Shown here: one piece after another, positions 45,537 to 57,465 of the stretch
Layout of the letters: every line of letters starts with the position of its first letter
Numbering within the stretch: the stretch's first letter is position 1
Assembly: GCA_003427395.1 (NCBI GenBank)
Contig: BFEA01000232.1
Span: 1,746,475-1,810,474, forward strand
Source of the DNA: Chara braunii
Lineage: Eukaryota > Streptophyta > Charophyceae > Charales > Characeae
DNA length: 64,000 nucleotides
Direction: 5' to 3'
Notes under the pieces: model-generated
What the model saw: only the letters and a program-made list of their open reading frames with translations
The model's database searches: none
What the model was told of the DNA's origin: nothing
Made by a program: the position numbers and the translations under genes

Positions 45537-45860
45537 ATAACTCCTCTAAATCAAGAAATTTTCGGCAGCGCTTCCCGTAGGAAATGTATCTTTCCAGAAT
45601 TTATATCAGCTCGAATACGAAACAGAAATAGTCCTTGACTTCCCAAGGTCCAATTTTGTCTAACTCCTTGAATTAGCAAGAATTCGGGCAGCACTCCCTT
45701 TAGAAAAGGAGACTTTCCAGATTTTTACTAAGTCATATCTACTTTAGACAAGTTGAATTTTGACATGTCAAAATTTGACTAACTCCTTGGATTTGCAGAA
45801 ATGTCGGCAGCGCTTCCCGTAGAGAAAGGGGCTTACCAAAATTTATACAAAGCCAAGTAT
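45537..45860. repeat. Three direct repeats of about 121 bp
   Basis: Units starting TAACTCCT at about 45,537, 45,660 and 45,779 share CGGCAGCGCTTCCCGTAG-like and CTTTCCAGA-like blocks. They lie inside the LTR-like region that starts at 45,523. Confidence 0.75.
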
Positions 45861-46140
45861 AACAAAAGATCTCAGAAAATGCGAGCATTGATCTAAGTAA
45901 AAAAAACTTAGCTCATACAACACAAGAATTGACCTAACTCCTATCGCTCTAGCACGAAGCGAGCCTCTAAAGCAACTACCTGTCAACCTGACACTCAGAC
46001 CAAGTAGTAGCTTCACTCAGTCTCATGCAGGCCAACCCACAAAGGTAAGTACTCTCGCCTTCCCAAGTCAAACTTTGCAAACAATAGTTCGTAATCTTTG
46101 GATGCTTTATTCCCTTATACCCAGCTTACATAGGGCATAA

Positions 46141-46965
46141 AGTCAAACCGTTCAATCTTATGGAACTTGCCTGACTCAGCCATTGAGTATACACGAACAG
46201 GTTGCACAACTACTTCTCTCTTCCTTTTGGGCATACGTCTAGGTCGTTCATTTTAGAACTAGGCTTAGTCGCCCATAACTGTTTAATATCCAACTTATAT
46301 ATACCTCTCTGAGCTTGGTGTTCAACAACTGGGCATAAGACTGAGCCGTTTATCTTAGAACAAGGATCAACCTTCTCAGGGTTAACTTCAATTATACTTT
46401 TAGTTATACCCTCTTCATTTCATGATAAGCTATAGCCAGACCGTCCAATCTTATGGAACCCATGCCTGGCTAGCCTATTCATAGATACGATAGTATAAAA
46501 TATTGCCAAAATTTAACATTTTGGGTGCCCGCATGTGCGTGGCATTGGGCCATACCGTCCAATCTTATGGAACATATCTGGTCCTTTGCCAGGTTCGTTT
46601 CTCTCTGATCCACTGTGTATGGCATGCGTCCAAGGTTGTCCAATCTTATGGACATGCCCTGCCCTCAGCACGAATTACCCCCTCAGAATAAAAACAGGAA
46701 GGGGCTGAGCCGTCCAATCTTATGGACTTGCTCAGGCCTCCTCAATCAAAAACAAAAGAAACAGAACAAACCCCAATCAAACATGGCAGCCAAACCCTCC
46801 AATCTTATGGTACAGGTTTGGCCCCTGAAAAGTCAACCACAGTAAAACCCTCACAATTCAGAGCAATCAGGCCGTCCAATCTTATGGAACTGGTCGGACT
46901 CTCCATGCAATTCAAAAATAAAACACAGCGGTTAGGCCGTCCAATCTTATGGAACTGGTCTAACC
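46141..46965. repeat. Array of hairpins with constant apex, variable stems
   Basis: Eight clear units carry GTCCAATCTTATGGAAC or a close variant, at about 46,150, 46,443, 46,557, 46,638, 46,712, 46,797, 46,874 and 46,939; two weaker units lie at 46,246 and 46,348. The apex itself pairs (GTCCA/TGGAC, loop ATCTTA). Each is enclosed by flanking arms that differ between units yet are complementary: TAGCCAG/CTGGCTA, CTGAGC/GCTCAG, GCCAAACC/GGTTTGGC, GGTTAGGCC/GGTCTAACC, GGCATG/CATGCC. Conserved loop with covarying stems implies that a folded RNA or cruciform, not just sequence, has been maintained or generated. Confidence 0.85.
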
Positions 46966-48064
46966 ACATAGGACCCATTCAGGCTCAAGCAAAACCACCT
47001 TTCACCCACCCTTCCCCCAGATGCAACCCCTTGTGTTCATAATTTGCCTTCAAGCAATCAACAAAAACTGAAACTGAGATTGCGCACACATTCCTTTACT
47101 TAATATGAGTTGTGTCCTGTCAATCAAACCAAAGTCAAAGTAGGGGTGCACGCAGTACACTCAGTCAAACATAGCAAGACGTACAAGTAGGGGTTATGTC
47201 AGGGTATATAGAGGGAAAGGAATGGTTACCTCTCAATTCCCTGCCTCCAGAGCCTCGCCTAGGCTCCGGCAGAGCTCCCGCAATCGGTGGGGCGAACCTC
47301 CCACAGAGGCCTGGGCGCGGATTACGGGTTGCAATCCCGCCTGCCGCCTTCCTCTCAGAACCAAGGGATTAGACTTAGAGTAAGAAGGGCAGGGGTAGAT
47401 AGTTTTGAGACTCTCAGATACAAGAATGGTGCACTCAGACTCGCGAGAGAGGGCCTTCGATTCTTGTCTCGCCTGAGGGCCCCACAATGGCAGCCGATGC
47501 AACAGCTTGTTCGACTCTTAGTCAGGCCGCCGAAATCATCTCCCTGATGAGCCCCCACATCACCATACCAGTCTCCCTTCCCGACCCCAATCACCTGCTG
47601 GCGCCTGTATAGCCGGCCGTAATAATTGACAATAGCAAACGGCAGCGTGCCGCCAAGTGCAGCAACCAAACAGGCAGCGGCTAATGTGCAGCGCGCAGCA
47701 GCAATTCGTGCTCAGTTCGCAGATGCACCCACAATTCGGGCGGCCAGCTGCACGCAGCAGCAATATACAGCGTTGTTAACAGAGTTAGCCGCAGTTTGCG
47801 CACAGTCAACAGAATCAACAGCAGCTAGTGCAGCGTCCCCCACAGCAGCTCCGCCTGTCGTAACTCTCTGCTCAACCGCTTGGTCAAACTGCAACAGCCA
47901 AATCTCTGCTTCCACCAACCACATCTTCTCAGGCAAGTTGCTTCCCCGCGGACCAGTTCAAACGGCCAGGCGAGTGGCTAAGCCCGGGCCGACTGCAGGA
48001 TCCGGCACACTCTATCTTCGTTGCCTACCACAGCAAAGGTACGTCCTCCTTTTACTCTTCTACG
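46966..48064. other. No gene supported; CAG/GCA-rich segment
   Basis: A 161-codon + strand frame (47,626-48,111) is rich in Ala/Gln/Ser (AATKQAAANVQRAAAIRA). It could be a gag-leader-like low-complexity region, but it has no domain and ends inside a SINE-like copy. The stretch 46,966-47,600 shows nothing. Confidence 0.3.
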
Positions 48065-48172
48065 TAGCACACATTAGTCTCGCCCATGCATGCAGGGCCA
48101 ATAGGGACTGAACTCGAGACCCCTGAAATGCCGCTTGCGTGTGTAACCGACTGAGCTAGGTCGCTGACCAGG
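48065..48172 (-). mobile_element. SINE-like copy, opposite strand
   Basis: On the - strand GACCTAGCTCAGTCGGTTA (A box), CGCAAGCGGCATTTCAGG and GAGTTCAGTCCCTATTGGCC (B box region) parallel the copies at 4,401 and 5,745. This copy best shows both promoter boxes of the family. Confidence 0.6.
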
Positions 48173-48566
48173 CAGGTACGCATTTGCCTTCCCTTCGTGC
48201 CTGCTGCCTCCCTCGAGAGAGCCGCTGCCCAACGCCAAGCAATGCATCGCCCGACAGATACATCCGCGGTTTTATGGCAGGGTCTTTGCCAGCCTGCCCG
48301 TTGAGCTGAGCGAGCCCGAATCCGTTGCACTCCATCCGTGAGCATAGGTAGTTAAAGAGGGTCTGTCCCCTGTGATTCGACTGGCAGCTCGGAGTGAATC
48401 TACCCGCAAATCATGACCAAGTGCATTCAACACTTTAGCCGTTTCACCCCGTTTATATACCACGCAGCCCCTAACCTTCGCACCTCAAAACTCACCCACT
48501 AACTCCTAAAACTAACTTTACCATCAAATTCGCAACGCTAGAAATCCCCCATTTTGCATCCTTCCC

Positions 48567-48774
48567 CGATCGTTTCCGTTAAGGAACGGGAGGGATCTAC
48601 GTTTTTCCGCCGTGCCATGTCCATCTTTCCACTACCACCGCGCAGCTACTTCCTCCGTTAAGTTCCTTCCTACTAATCTCTCTCTAAGTCTAACTCAAAA
48701 GTCGAAGTCGCCGGCCCCAAAAAACCCTGATTTGGGCTCTCCCTCGCCCGTTTTCGTTAAGAAACGGGCGAGAT
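48567..48774. repeat. Two related hairpins with a GTTAAG loop
   Basis: CGTTTCCGTTAAGGAACG near 48,572 and CGCCCGTTT-TCGTTAAG-AAACGGGCG at 48,748-48,773 (9-bp perfect stem). Each is followed by a GAT.(T/A)A.GTTT-type word. They look like two copies of a 180-bp unit. Confidence 0.6.
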
Positions 48775-48799
48775 CAATGTTTCCCCTCCCTCGCTTCTC

Positions 48800-50640
48800 C
48801 TCCATCATCGCTGCTCCGCCTTGCTGCTTTGCGCATGCACCCCAGCGCTACCCCCTGTCCAGGTTCACTCGGCCTATTTTCTTACGTTCTGCCTGCCCGC
48901 CTTGCCTCCCTGCTACCTACCTTCCCTCCGCCTTTCATAGCTGCTCCCCGCCTGTCCTTCCACCGTCCTGTTCCCCCCTTTTCCCGAATGAATCCGGCGT
49001 GAAAGCGCGCCCGGGTTCACCTGCCTCGGCCACCTCTCAACCCGCTCGACTACTGCCTGTCACCCACCTCCTTGTTTGCTCGTTGTTGTCCAGCGTCGCC
49101 CTCCCCCACTACTTTGCCCATTCGCCCCGGTTGTGTTGAGCTCGCTATCCTGCTGCCTTTACCACTGGTCACCCCTGGCACGCCAATCCGCCCCGGTGCA
49201 TCGGCCCCCTCACTGGTGCTTTGCCCCTGCCCCCATCGCTCGGCTGAGCTAGCCGCCTGCTGCCGTCCTGGTGCGCCGGGCTCTGCCCCGCTCCGCGTGC
49301 ACCCGCCACGGAACCCTCGACAGATCCTTTCGTCTCTCTCGCTACTTGCCAGCCCTCTTCAACTGCGCCCCGCCCTCCTCTGTTGTCGCCAACCGCCAAC
49401 GCACCCGCGACGTAGCCACCCGCACTCCAACACCGAGTAATTGGTTCGACGTAGCCACCCGCACTCCAACACCGAGTAATTGGTTCGACAACACTCAAGT
49501 GCTACAGCCAAAACCCGGTTGTCGACCTTCTCCCCTTTATCCCCTTCGCCCTCACGCAGAGACCACACCAATCTCCCTCGACCCTGCTACTCCTGGGGAC
49601 TACCGGATACTTCGACAACTTCGGCCTACCATCCTCAGGGTCTCCCGGTGCACCTCCGCCTGTGACCGTGGGCCAGGGGGAAACACCCCGCGGTGGCGCC
49701 AAAGGCCGCCTCACCCCCTTTTTCGTCTTCCCCGCTCGCACGCACCGGCCTAGCCCTCCGTCCGGGTTCACCCCCGGGTCTCTGCACATCGTCTTACCCC
49801 CGCTAGCCTGTACGTACCTAGCGCGGTCTGCGTCCGCGTTCATCCCGAACCTCTACGCACCATCCTTTTACAGGGGCCACACAAATCTCCTCGGTACCTT
49901 TCCAACTTTAACAGATGTCCCAAAAAGGCTTCGGCCGGGGCGGCGTACCCACGACAGCGCTGAGGCCACTCAGCCAGTGTTTTGACAGTTCGTGGGTATA
50001 CCCACTGCAACAGGTTGTCGGCCATATCCCGAAAGGGGCGGGCCCGAAATGACAACGCAAAAGTAACAACAAAAAGGAGAGGAACGGGGTTCCAAACGAG
50101 AAACGGGAACCATGGTATCTCGCCAGCCCCGTATATCGAGCCCATCGTCGCGCGCGTCACCAAAACTGAGGGGGATAGCCCCATCGGGCCCTCGACCCCT
50201 CGGTTTCTCCAATGCTCCGCCGCTCCCTCGTTGCCGTACGCTGGCCTCGACCCCCACACCTCCGTAGTAATAGTCCAATACCGTAACCAACAGGGCTAAG
50301 CCCAAGCCTGGTACCATGGAGCGCTAACTTCAATATGAATTGGTGCCGCGCCGAGCCTAGGCCTGGGAACAACAGCCTAGGCCTTCCTTTCCTACCCGTG
50401 GCCGTCGTGCCAACGCCAGGCACCCGCACCGGCCTACTTAGCCCTCGCCGTGGCCGTCCCGCGCGCCACCCCGTGCGCCAATCCTACCGTCGGTCGCGCG
50501 TGCCGCCTAAGAAACGGACCTTTATCCCTTAATCAAGCCCGCAACTCGGTCCGGGTCGGTCGGCTAGACCGGCCGCCCACTCAACCAAAAAAATCACACG
50601 CGCGCCTTAACACCGCGCGCCCACATACCCTCTAGCTTAA
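48800..50640. other. GC-rich intergenic; one 39-bp perfect duplication
   Basis: No gene with a recognisable domain; open frames are GC-composition artefacts. At 49,408-49,486 a 39-bp unit (starting CGACGTAGCCACCCGCACTC) is present twice in tandem and preserves frame. Confidence 0.5.
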
Positions 50641-50754
50641 CCAGGGCGGGTCCCGGACATGGTCGTGCCTCGCACGACTTTCTTTTCAACCAAACCCATT
50701 TTTTCTGTCATTTGCAAAAACCAGGGAGGATACCCTTGTAAGGGTATTCGCGCC

Positions 50755-51720
50755 GACACCGTGGGCAAGAGACGTTGACTGTGCTTGTCGTGTTTGACAC
50801 GACAACAATGGGAATGTGAGACATTGACGGACGGTCGTCATGTTCAGCAGGACAGCCACCGTGCATGCAACAGATAAGCCCTTGCCCACAACTACATAGC
50901 ACTCATGCGCGGTGCTAGCTAGCCGTGGGCGTGAGATGTTGACGGTGGTTGTCGTGTTCGACACGACAACCATGGGAATGTGAGACATTGACAGACGGTC
51001 GTCGTGTCCAACACGACAACGAACACCCGTGCAACATGTAAGCCGTTGCCCACGGCTAGATAACACTCATGCAGGGTGCTAGCTAGTCGTGGGGATGAGA
51101 CGTTTACGGGCGGCCGTCGTGTTCAACACGACAACCACCACCAGTGTAGCCCTTGCCCACGACCACACAACACTCATGCGGGGTGCTAGCTAGCCGTGGG
51201 CATGAGACGTTTACAGACGGTCGCCGTGTTCAACACGACAACCACCGCCAGTGCAGCCCTTGCCCAAGGCTACGCAACACTCACAGGGGGTGCTAGCTAG
51301 CCGTGGGCATGAGACGTTTACGGACAGTCGTTGTATTCAACACGACAACCACCGCCAGTGTAGCGGTTGCCCATGGCTACACAACACTCACGCGGGGTGC
51401 TAGCTAGCCGTGGGCATGAGACGTTTACAGACGGTCTTCGTGTTCAACACGACAACCACCGCCAGTGCAGCCCTTGCCCACGACTACACAACACTCACGC
51501 AAGGTGCTAGCTAGCCGTGGGCATGATACGTTTACGGGCGGTCGTCTTGTTAAACACGACAACCATCGCCAGTGCAGCAGATGCACAACGCTGCCTTGCA
51601 AAGTATATGACGACGCTATCAGAGGACGGTCGTGTTCGACACGACGACGGAGACATTGTCAGGTGCAATGCGACTCCGAAAAACCCGTTACTTTGTCGTA
51701 CTCGATACGACAACTGCAAA
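50755..51720. repeat. Tandem array, 107-bp units with palindromes (cluster II)
   Basis: Units begin TAGCCGTGGGCATGAGACG at 50,920, 51,084 (variant), 51,191, 51,298, 51,405 and 51,512, an exact 107-bp period from 51,084 onward. The first two units (50,755 and 50,920) are about 164 bp and each carries two palindrome cores. Cores are GTCGTGTTCGACACGAC and relatives, about eleven in all. A late one (near 51,693) reads GTCGTACTCGATACGAC, keeping pairing with changed bases. Confidence 0.9.
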
Positions 51721-51779
51721 ACCGAAACCGCCACGCGGCGCTTCATGGTTTCAAATCGGGGATCGAGAAAAATCCTCAC

Positions 51780-52640
51780 CTTTTGTCCACTGTCCTTCTA
51801 ACTCTGCTCGCCTCGCAGAACGGTGTCGACTCTCTCTTCCACTCTGAGATCCGCTCCGAAGGTGCTCCTCGCCTTGGAACAACGTCTAGATAGCTCGGAG
51901 CCGTCTCGACCCCACTCGTTCTCTTCTCTTCTTTTCCCTGAAGATCCGCTCCAACTGTGCTCCTCGCCTTGGAACAGCGCCACCGTCTGACCCAACTCGC
52001 TCTCCTTTGCCACGCGACAAAAGAGTGAGAGCAAAAATGGAAAATGGAGAAGAAGGCCCACTCCTGTTTATATATTGTGGAGCTTGTCTCCTCCCATGAA
52101 CCAACGACCGTTCGATCGAGTCAAACCGATGGTGGCGATGGCGTTGTGCCAGATAGCGGGGATGAGCGGGTGTTTTTCGCTGGCCTGCCTTTGACTCACC
52201 AAACATCGCAAACAAAATCCGACCTGCGCCGAAGTTCGATTCACACGCTGAATCACAAATGAGAACGCAAAATGGAGGAGGGGGCCCACTCGTACTCATA
52301 TACTCTGGAACCTATCTCTTCCCATGAACTGTCGGTTTTCTGGTCGAATCAAAACGACGGTGTCGATGGCCCTATGCCACAAAGGAGGCACGAACGGGTG
52401 TTTGTCACTGGATGCCTCTTCCTTTCAAAACACCTTCCACTCGAGCAACAACCTCATTTCACGAGCGGGTGTGCTGCAACGAACACTTTTGCGTTCCCCA
52501 TCATTGGAGATCGGGTGTGGTGCGGCGAACGTTCATCCGTTGAGCGAGTTACTGTTGGCAGCACTGGCCAAGCAAAGCGGCTACTATGTGAATCGGCGAC
52601 TGCTTCATAAGACCATGGTCCGCTGTCCAGGTAACTAACC
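51780..52640. repeat. Diverged duplications between palindrome arrays
   Basis: GATCCGCTCC and GCTCCTCGCCTTGGAACA recur about 95 bp apart (51,849 and 51,944). A longer unit starting AAAATGGAG at 52,041 and 52,268 repeats with period of about 228 bp (GGCCCACTC, CCATGAAC, GAGCGGGTGTTT). No coding evidence. Confidence 0.65.
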
Positions 52641-52842
52641 CACCGTTAACAGTGCCCGACAACTATCTCTCTCTTGCTCGTCTTGGAATCGTCGGTCTGG
52701 AGACTGCGGTACTTGGGAAGGGTTTGTGCAAGTTGTTGATATGTATGATCGACGGTCTCTATCTTTCCTCTCGCGTGTTTTGTTTGATGATGTCAACAAA
52801 GTGCCCGCAGTGCAGGTTCCGTGGCTTGATATGGTCCATCTA

Positions 52843-53630
52843 CCCCCTGTGCATGATGTGGTCGTCGTGTCCAACCCGATAACTAGTCGTGCAAGGTGCC
52901 CAAAACATCCAGTGCATGAGGTGGTTGTCGTGTCCGACCCGATAACCATTCGGGCGAGCTGCCCTATACATCTCGTGCATGAGGTTGTCGTCGTATCCAA
53001 CCTGATAACCTTTCGGCGGTCATCATGTCCAACACGATGACTCAACCTTAAGACAACCTGCCAAACAGTCACATTGTTGGGAACTTCCTCAGCTTCATAT
53101 GACCCCCTGTGCATGATGTGGTCGTCGTGTCCAACCCGATAACCGGTCGTGCAAGGTGCCCAAAACGTCTAGTGCATGAGGTGGTTGTCGTGTCCAACCC
53201 GATAACCATTCGGGCGAGTTGCCCTATACATCTCGTGCATGAGGTTGTCGTCGTATCCAACTCGATAACCTTTCGGCGGTCATCGTGTCCAACACGATGA
53301 CTCAACCTCAAGACAACCTCCCAAATAGTCGTATTGTCGGGCACTTCCTCGGCTTCAGATTACCCCACTACCCCCTGTGCATGATGTGGTCGTCATGTCC
53401 ACCCTGATGACCGGGCGTGCAAGGTGCCCAAAACATGTAGTGCATGAGGTGGTCGTCGTGTCCAACCCGATAACTAGTCGGGCAAGATGCCCAATAAATT
53501 TCGTGCATGAGGCCGTTGTCGTCTCCTTCCCGATAACCTGCCGGCAGTCAACGTATCCAACACGATGACCCAACCTTAAAATAACCTGGCCAACAGTCAC
53601 GTTGTCGGGCATTACCTCTCTGCGTAACCC
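52843..53630. repeat. Three units of about 260 bp with palindromes (cluster III)
   Basis: Units start CCCCCTGTGCATGATGTGGT at 52,843, 53,103 and 53,371. Each contains three sub-units of about 60 bp (GTGCATGAGGTGGTTGTCGT, CCAACCCGATAACC) and one stronger palindrome. In unit two it has 10-bp perfect arms, GTCATCGTGT and ACACGATGAC, around CCA (53,279-53,301). On the - strand this yields repeated GLDTTTTSCT peptides, which I regard as incidental. Confidence 0.9.
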
Positions 53631-54450
53631 GAAGGTGACCAGCAGTAGTTGTTCCTTCTATAATGTCTGACACAGGTCATGGTGTCAACCGTGATGCCTG
53701 ATCTTTGTTCAACCTTACAACGATGATTGTGTCTGTGATGTGGTTGTCGTGTCCAACCCGATAACCAGTCGGGAAAGGCCCCCAGTGCATCCCATCTATG
53801 AGGTTCTCGTTGTGTGCGAAACAATAGACTGTCCCGCGGGCGTCGTGTCCAACAAGATGACTTAACCTCGATGCATGATTTGTGTCGTCGTGCTCGACAC
53901 GACACAACAACCTACCAGCGGTTGTCGTGTCCTGTCGTCCGTGATGCGTAAACTCTGGTAAACAACTTTGATCGTGACCAACTCGTCGACGTTCCCGTGA
54001 ATGACCTATGTTTTCATAAATCACATAACCTCTCTACATAACCCAAAGGTGGCCAGCGCTCGTTGTCCCTTCTGTGTTGCCTGCCATAGGTCGTGGTGCC
54101 AACCGTGATGCCTGACCTCTGTTCAACCTTGCAAAGGTGATTGTGTCCGTGATGGCGTCGTCGTGTCCATAGGCTGGAACCAGGAAAGGTGTGCGAAACG
54201 ATAGACTGTCCGGCGGGCGTTGTGTCCAACACGATGATTCAACCTCGATGCATGATTTGTGTCGCCGTGCCCAACACAGCAACCTGCCAGCAGTTGTCGT
54301 GTCCTGCCATCCGTGGTGTTTGAACTTTGGGAAACAACTGTGATCGTGACCGATTCGTCGACGTTCTCATGAATGACCAATGTTATCAGAAATCTATTGC
54401 AGTCGTAGTAGACTTTTCAAGGCACTTCATACGGCAGACACTATTCGGCA
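53621..54450. repeat. Two units of about 414 bp
   Basis: Copies starting near 53,621 and 54,035 share ACCGTGATGCCTGA, TGTTCAACCTT, GATTGTGTC and GATAGACTGTCC, ending with the GACGTTCCCGTGAATGACC / GACGTTCTCATGAATGACC pair. Embedded palindromes continue the GTCGTGTCCAACA theme. Confidence 0.8.
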
Positions 54451-54529
54451 GACGCTCTTTGCAGCAACTATCGCCTTGGAAAGCGTCTGTCCGAGAAAGG
54501 TGTGGCATCCGATGCAGCAACTATCATTC

Positions 54530-55600
54530 GTCCTGTACAATACTGCTTTTGGTCATCCGATGAGAGTACGATGGATTGTTTGGCACGTCTGGAAGGTCGT
54601 CGTTAGCAAACTGTGTCGGACTCATTATTGCGCTGCACCGATGGATGTCGTTGGTCCTCGTCAAGTGTCGTGTGCAACACAACAACTTGCCCATAAATGA
54701 TAAGGGTTCAACACTCTATTGGTCACTGACTAATGAAGGCACTCCGAACGGCGTCCAAAGGTTGTGAAACTGCTCCATACAGCAGAATATGGTTGGCGCT
54801 CTCTGCAGCAAACACAGTCCGACGACAGGGTGTCGTCTGTTAACTAAAATCATGTTCTGGTTGCTTGACATATATGCAACGCCATTGAGTGACGAATAGC
54901 GTGGGATGGACTTGTTCATTGCCACTTATCGTGTCCAAGACGATAACTTTCTTGTCAATAGCCCACAGTAAGCACTCCATTGCAAATCAGACACTGACAT
55001 GGACTGTTCTTAAGGCAACACGGCAAGAAATGGTGCTAAACAGTGGACGCATGTGTCCTTCAACAACAGCCGCTGCCTCTTCAATTGTCTTTGGCCTGGT
55101 CTCTACAATACTGTTTTTGGTCCTTCAAGTCGAGGACGAACGACTGTTTGGCACATACAGAAGGTCGTCGGTAACAAATTGTAAGGGATGTCCACCACTC
55201 ACGATTAAAACAATACTGGTGGATGGGGTGGTGTCTCAGGAAACGTGTGTCATGTAGACTACAGGGAGCACATATGTCTCATGTGCTATCTTTGTTATGG
55301 ATGGCGGATGATCGACTGTATGACATATGTGCATGGTGGTCAGTCCTGAAGACTAAAGACCACCTCACCCTATCGAGTGCCTAACCGAAGGACGCGATAA
55401 ATGGTGGACGAACGATGGCATTCCGTTTAATGCATTATCTGGAAACAACTGCCTTCCATGTTTTCGGGAACGACTGCCTTCAAGGAAACCTTCCATCCGG
55501 GGAAGTTGTCGCGCGTCCCCTACAATAGTGTTTTTGGTGGTCCAAACTTTGAATTGCCGACTGTTTGACACACACGGAAGGTTCTCAACGATGAACTGTC
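54530..55600. repeat. Diverged repeats of about 410-570 bp
   Basis: The phrase TACAATACTG-TTTTGGTC followed by GACTGTTTGGCAC-AGAAGGTCGTCG recurs at about 54,535, 55,106 and 55,519 with increasing divergence. It seems to be a third repeat type attached to the palindrome arrays. No gene. Confidence 0.65.
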
Positions 55601-57465
55601 ACGACAACATTCCAATGTTGTGGGGAGTCTCAAAAATTGGATGAAGAGACGTTCGGAAGTCGACGTGTTCGACACGATGAAGGTTGTGGATGCCTGACAT
55701 GAAATCCAATGTCTTCGACATAATGATAGTTGCAGATGACCGTCATCAAAAGTCGCCCCGATTAGTCATCATGTATAATACAAAAACGGTCTCGTGACTC
55801 AATCAAAGTTAGAAATGGGTTGCTTAAGAAAAACGACTCGTAGCCTATTGCTCTGAAAAAGGTGCGTCCACATTTCTGAAAAAGACAAAACATCACTTGA
55901 GCGATGATAGCATGCAGATTGTATTTTATGGAGGTGGACGTCAAAAATTCGAGCTTGGAGAATGGACTGCACATTCCAAAATAGCCAAAGAAAAACTTAT
56001 GGCATTCCTTGCTCTTCCTGATGATGCAGAACGTTAGCATTTCTGATGATGAAAAACTAGAGCCTTAATTTTGTCTTATTCAAATACTGTTTGAACCATA
56101 TTTTGTTGTTTTGCAGAATGGTCCAACCATTTGCGACTACTGGATGGCTGCCCAATGACATCGTATGAGGAAGAAACTTGCGGCGTGAAATGGGAGCAAT
56201 ATTTTTTACTACTTAAGTTATTTTTGAAGATTCAATAGTCAATGTCCGAGGTGTGGACGTCACGCCGCACCATTGGGAACATTGTCATCGGTAGTCTCTC
56301 TACATTTGTGCTCGTCGATGCTGCAAGTCGGGAATGTATCCACGAGAGGTGCTCGCGCCATTCTCACAGTTGTATTACTCTGCAGTGAAATTCTACAATA
56401 ATAATTTCAAGGTCATGACATTGTTTTCTGCGGAGGGATGCATCCAAGGACGTTGCAAGGTGTCATTTTTTATTCATAATGACTATTCTGCAAGTGCAAG
56501 CACGTCCAATGAAGATAACATTGATGTGCAAAGGCTAGCAGGATTTTGGAGAGCGATTAGAAAATAACCGATGTTGAAAATATTGGTGGATGGCCTTGTT
56601 GACACGACAATCAAATATGTGCGACAGGTCGTGTTGAGGGAATATAAAAGAATAAAAGCGCATGTAGAATACAGAGACCCAGCACATCATGAAAAAAATG
56701 ATACCACTTTTTTGGAAGATTGGACAATTTACAATAAAAGATAGGTAGCTTAACTAAGTCCAAAGCATGATGACAAAATGTTTCTTTTACTGCAAATCGA
56801 GGTGCTATCTGTCCGGAGGTCAAACCAGAGTTACTTTAAATTAAGCAGCTAGGTTTTTTCTTAAGTAATAACGCTTGGGGATGCAAGGGGACCCTGCATA
56901 TCATGGACAAAATGATATCATTGCTTTGAAAAACTGGACAATTTACAATTATAGAAGATAGCACCTGCTATCTTTAAGTTAGCTAAGTCGAAAGTATGAT
57001 GGGAAAAATAATTTTGTTACTGTAAATCGGAGCGCTATCTGTCTAGGGGCCTGACCATGATTTTTCCTTTTATGCACTCTAATTCTTTGAAGTTCCTAAC
57101 TCACAACACTTAGCGATGTAAAGGGCGAAGACCCCTTTGCAAGGAATATGACGGTGGCCGCTTTGCCCAGCGTATGAACTTTTTAAACACTGATTTTCTT
57201 TCTCGATATTCATCTATTATTATGAATCTGATAAAAAAAAAAAAAATTGTTAATTGCATAGACTGATAGTTCTTTATATGTTTCAAAGTTCGTTAAATTT
57301 TCCATTATTATATTTTCTATATATCGAAGAAAAAAAAGATTCTGTTCATAAATATCATCGACGTTTGTTTTGTCGAAAATTGATAATTCAGGTATGTTCA
57401 CTTTTCATAAAACATTTCATTTTTAACAAAAACACCGTTACCCGGTACCTACCTTTGGAGGGGGG
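55601..57465. other. Intergenic with a direct repeat of about 210 bp
   Basis: No gene. Segments at about 56,676 and 56,887 share GGACAATTTACAAT, AAGTATGATG/AAGCATGATG, CTGCAAATCG/CTGTAAATCG and GTGCTATCTGTC/GCGCTATCTGTC, an old tandem duplication. Confidence 0.55.

Noticed and set aside
46141-46965. CRISPR-like array
   Set aside because: The repeated core is short, the spacing is irregular, and the flanking arms are complementary within each unit, unlike spacers.
47626-48111. 161-codon Ala/Gln-rich protein
   Set aside because: Low-complexity, no recognisable domain, and it runs into a SINE-like copy. Kept only as a note.
52635-53612. Thr-rich repeat proteins (GLDTTTTSCT) on the - strand
   Set aside because: They arise from the 60-bp sub-units; the frame is kept because the period is close to a multiple of three. 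No start, splice or domain evidence.
50755-53630. CRISPR array
   Set aside because: Units of 107 and 260 bp repeat over their full length without unique spacers, no cas genes are present, and the context is eukaryotic.
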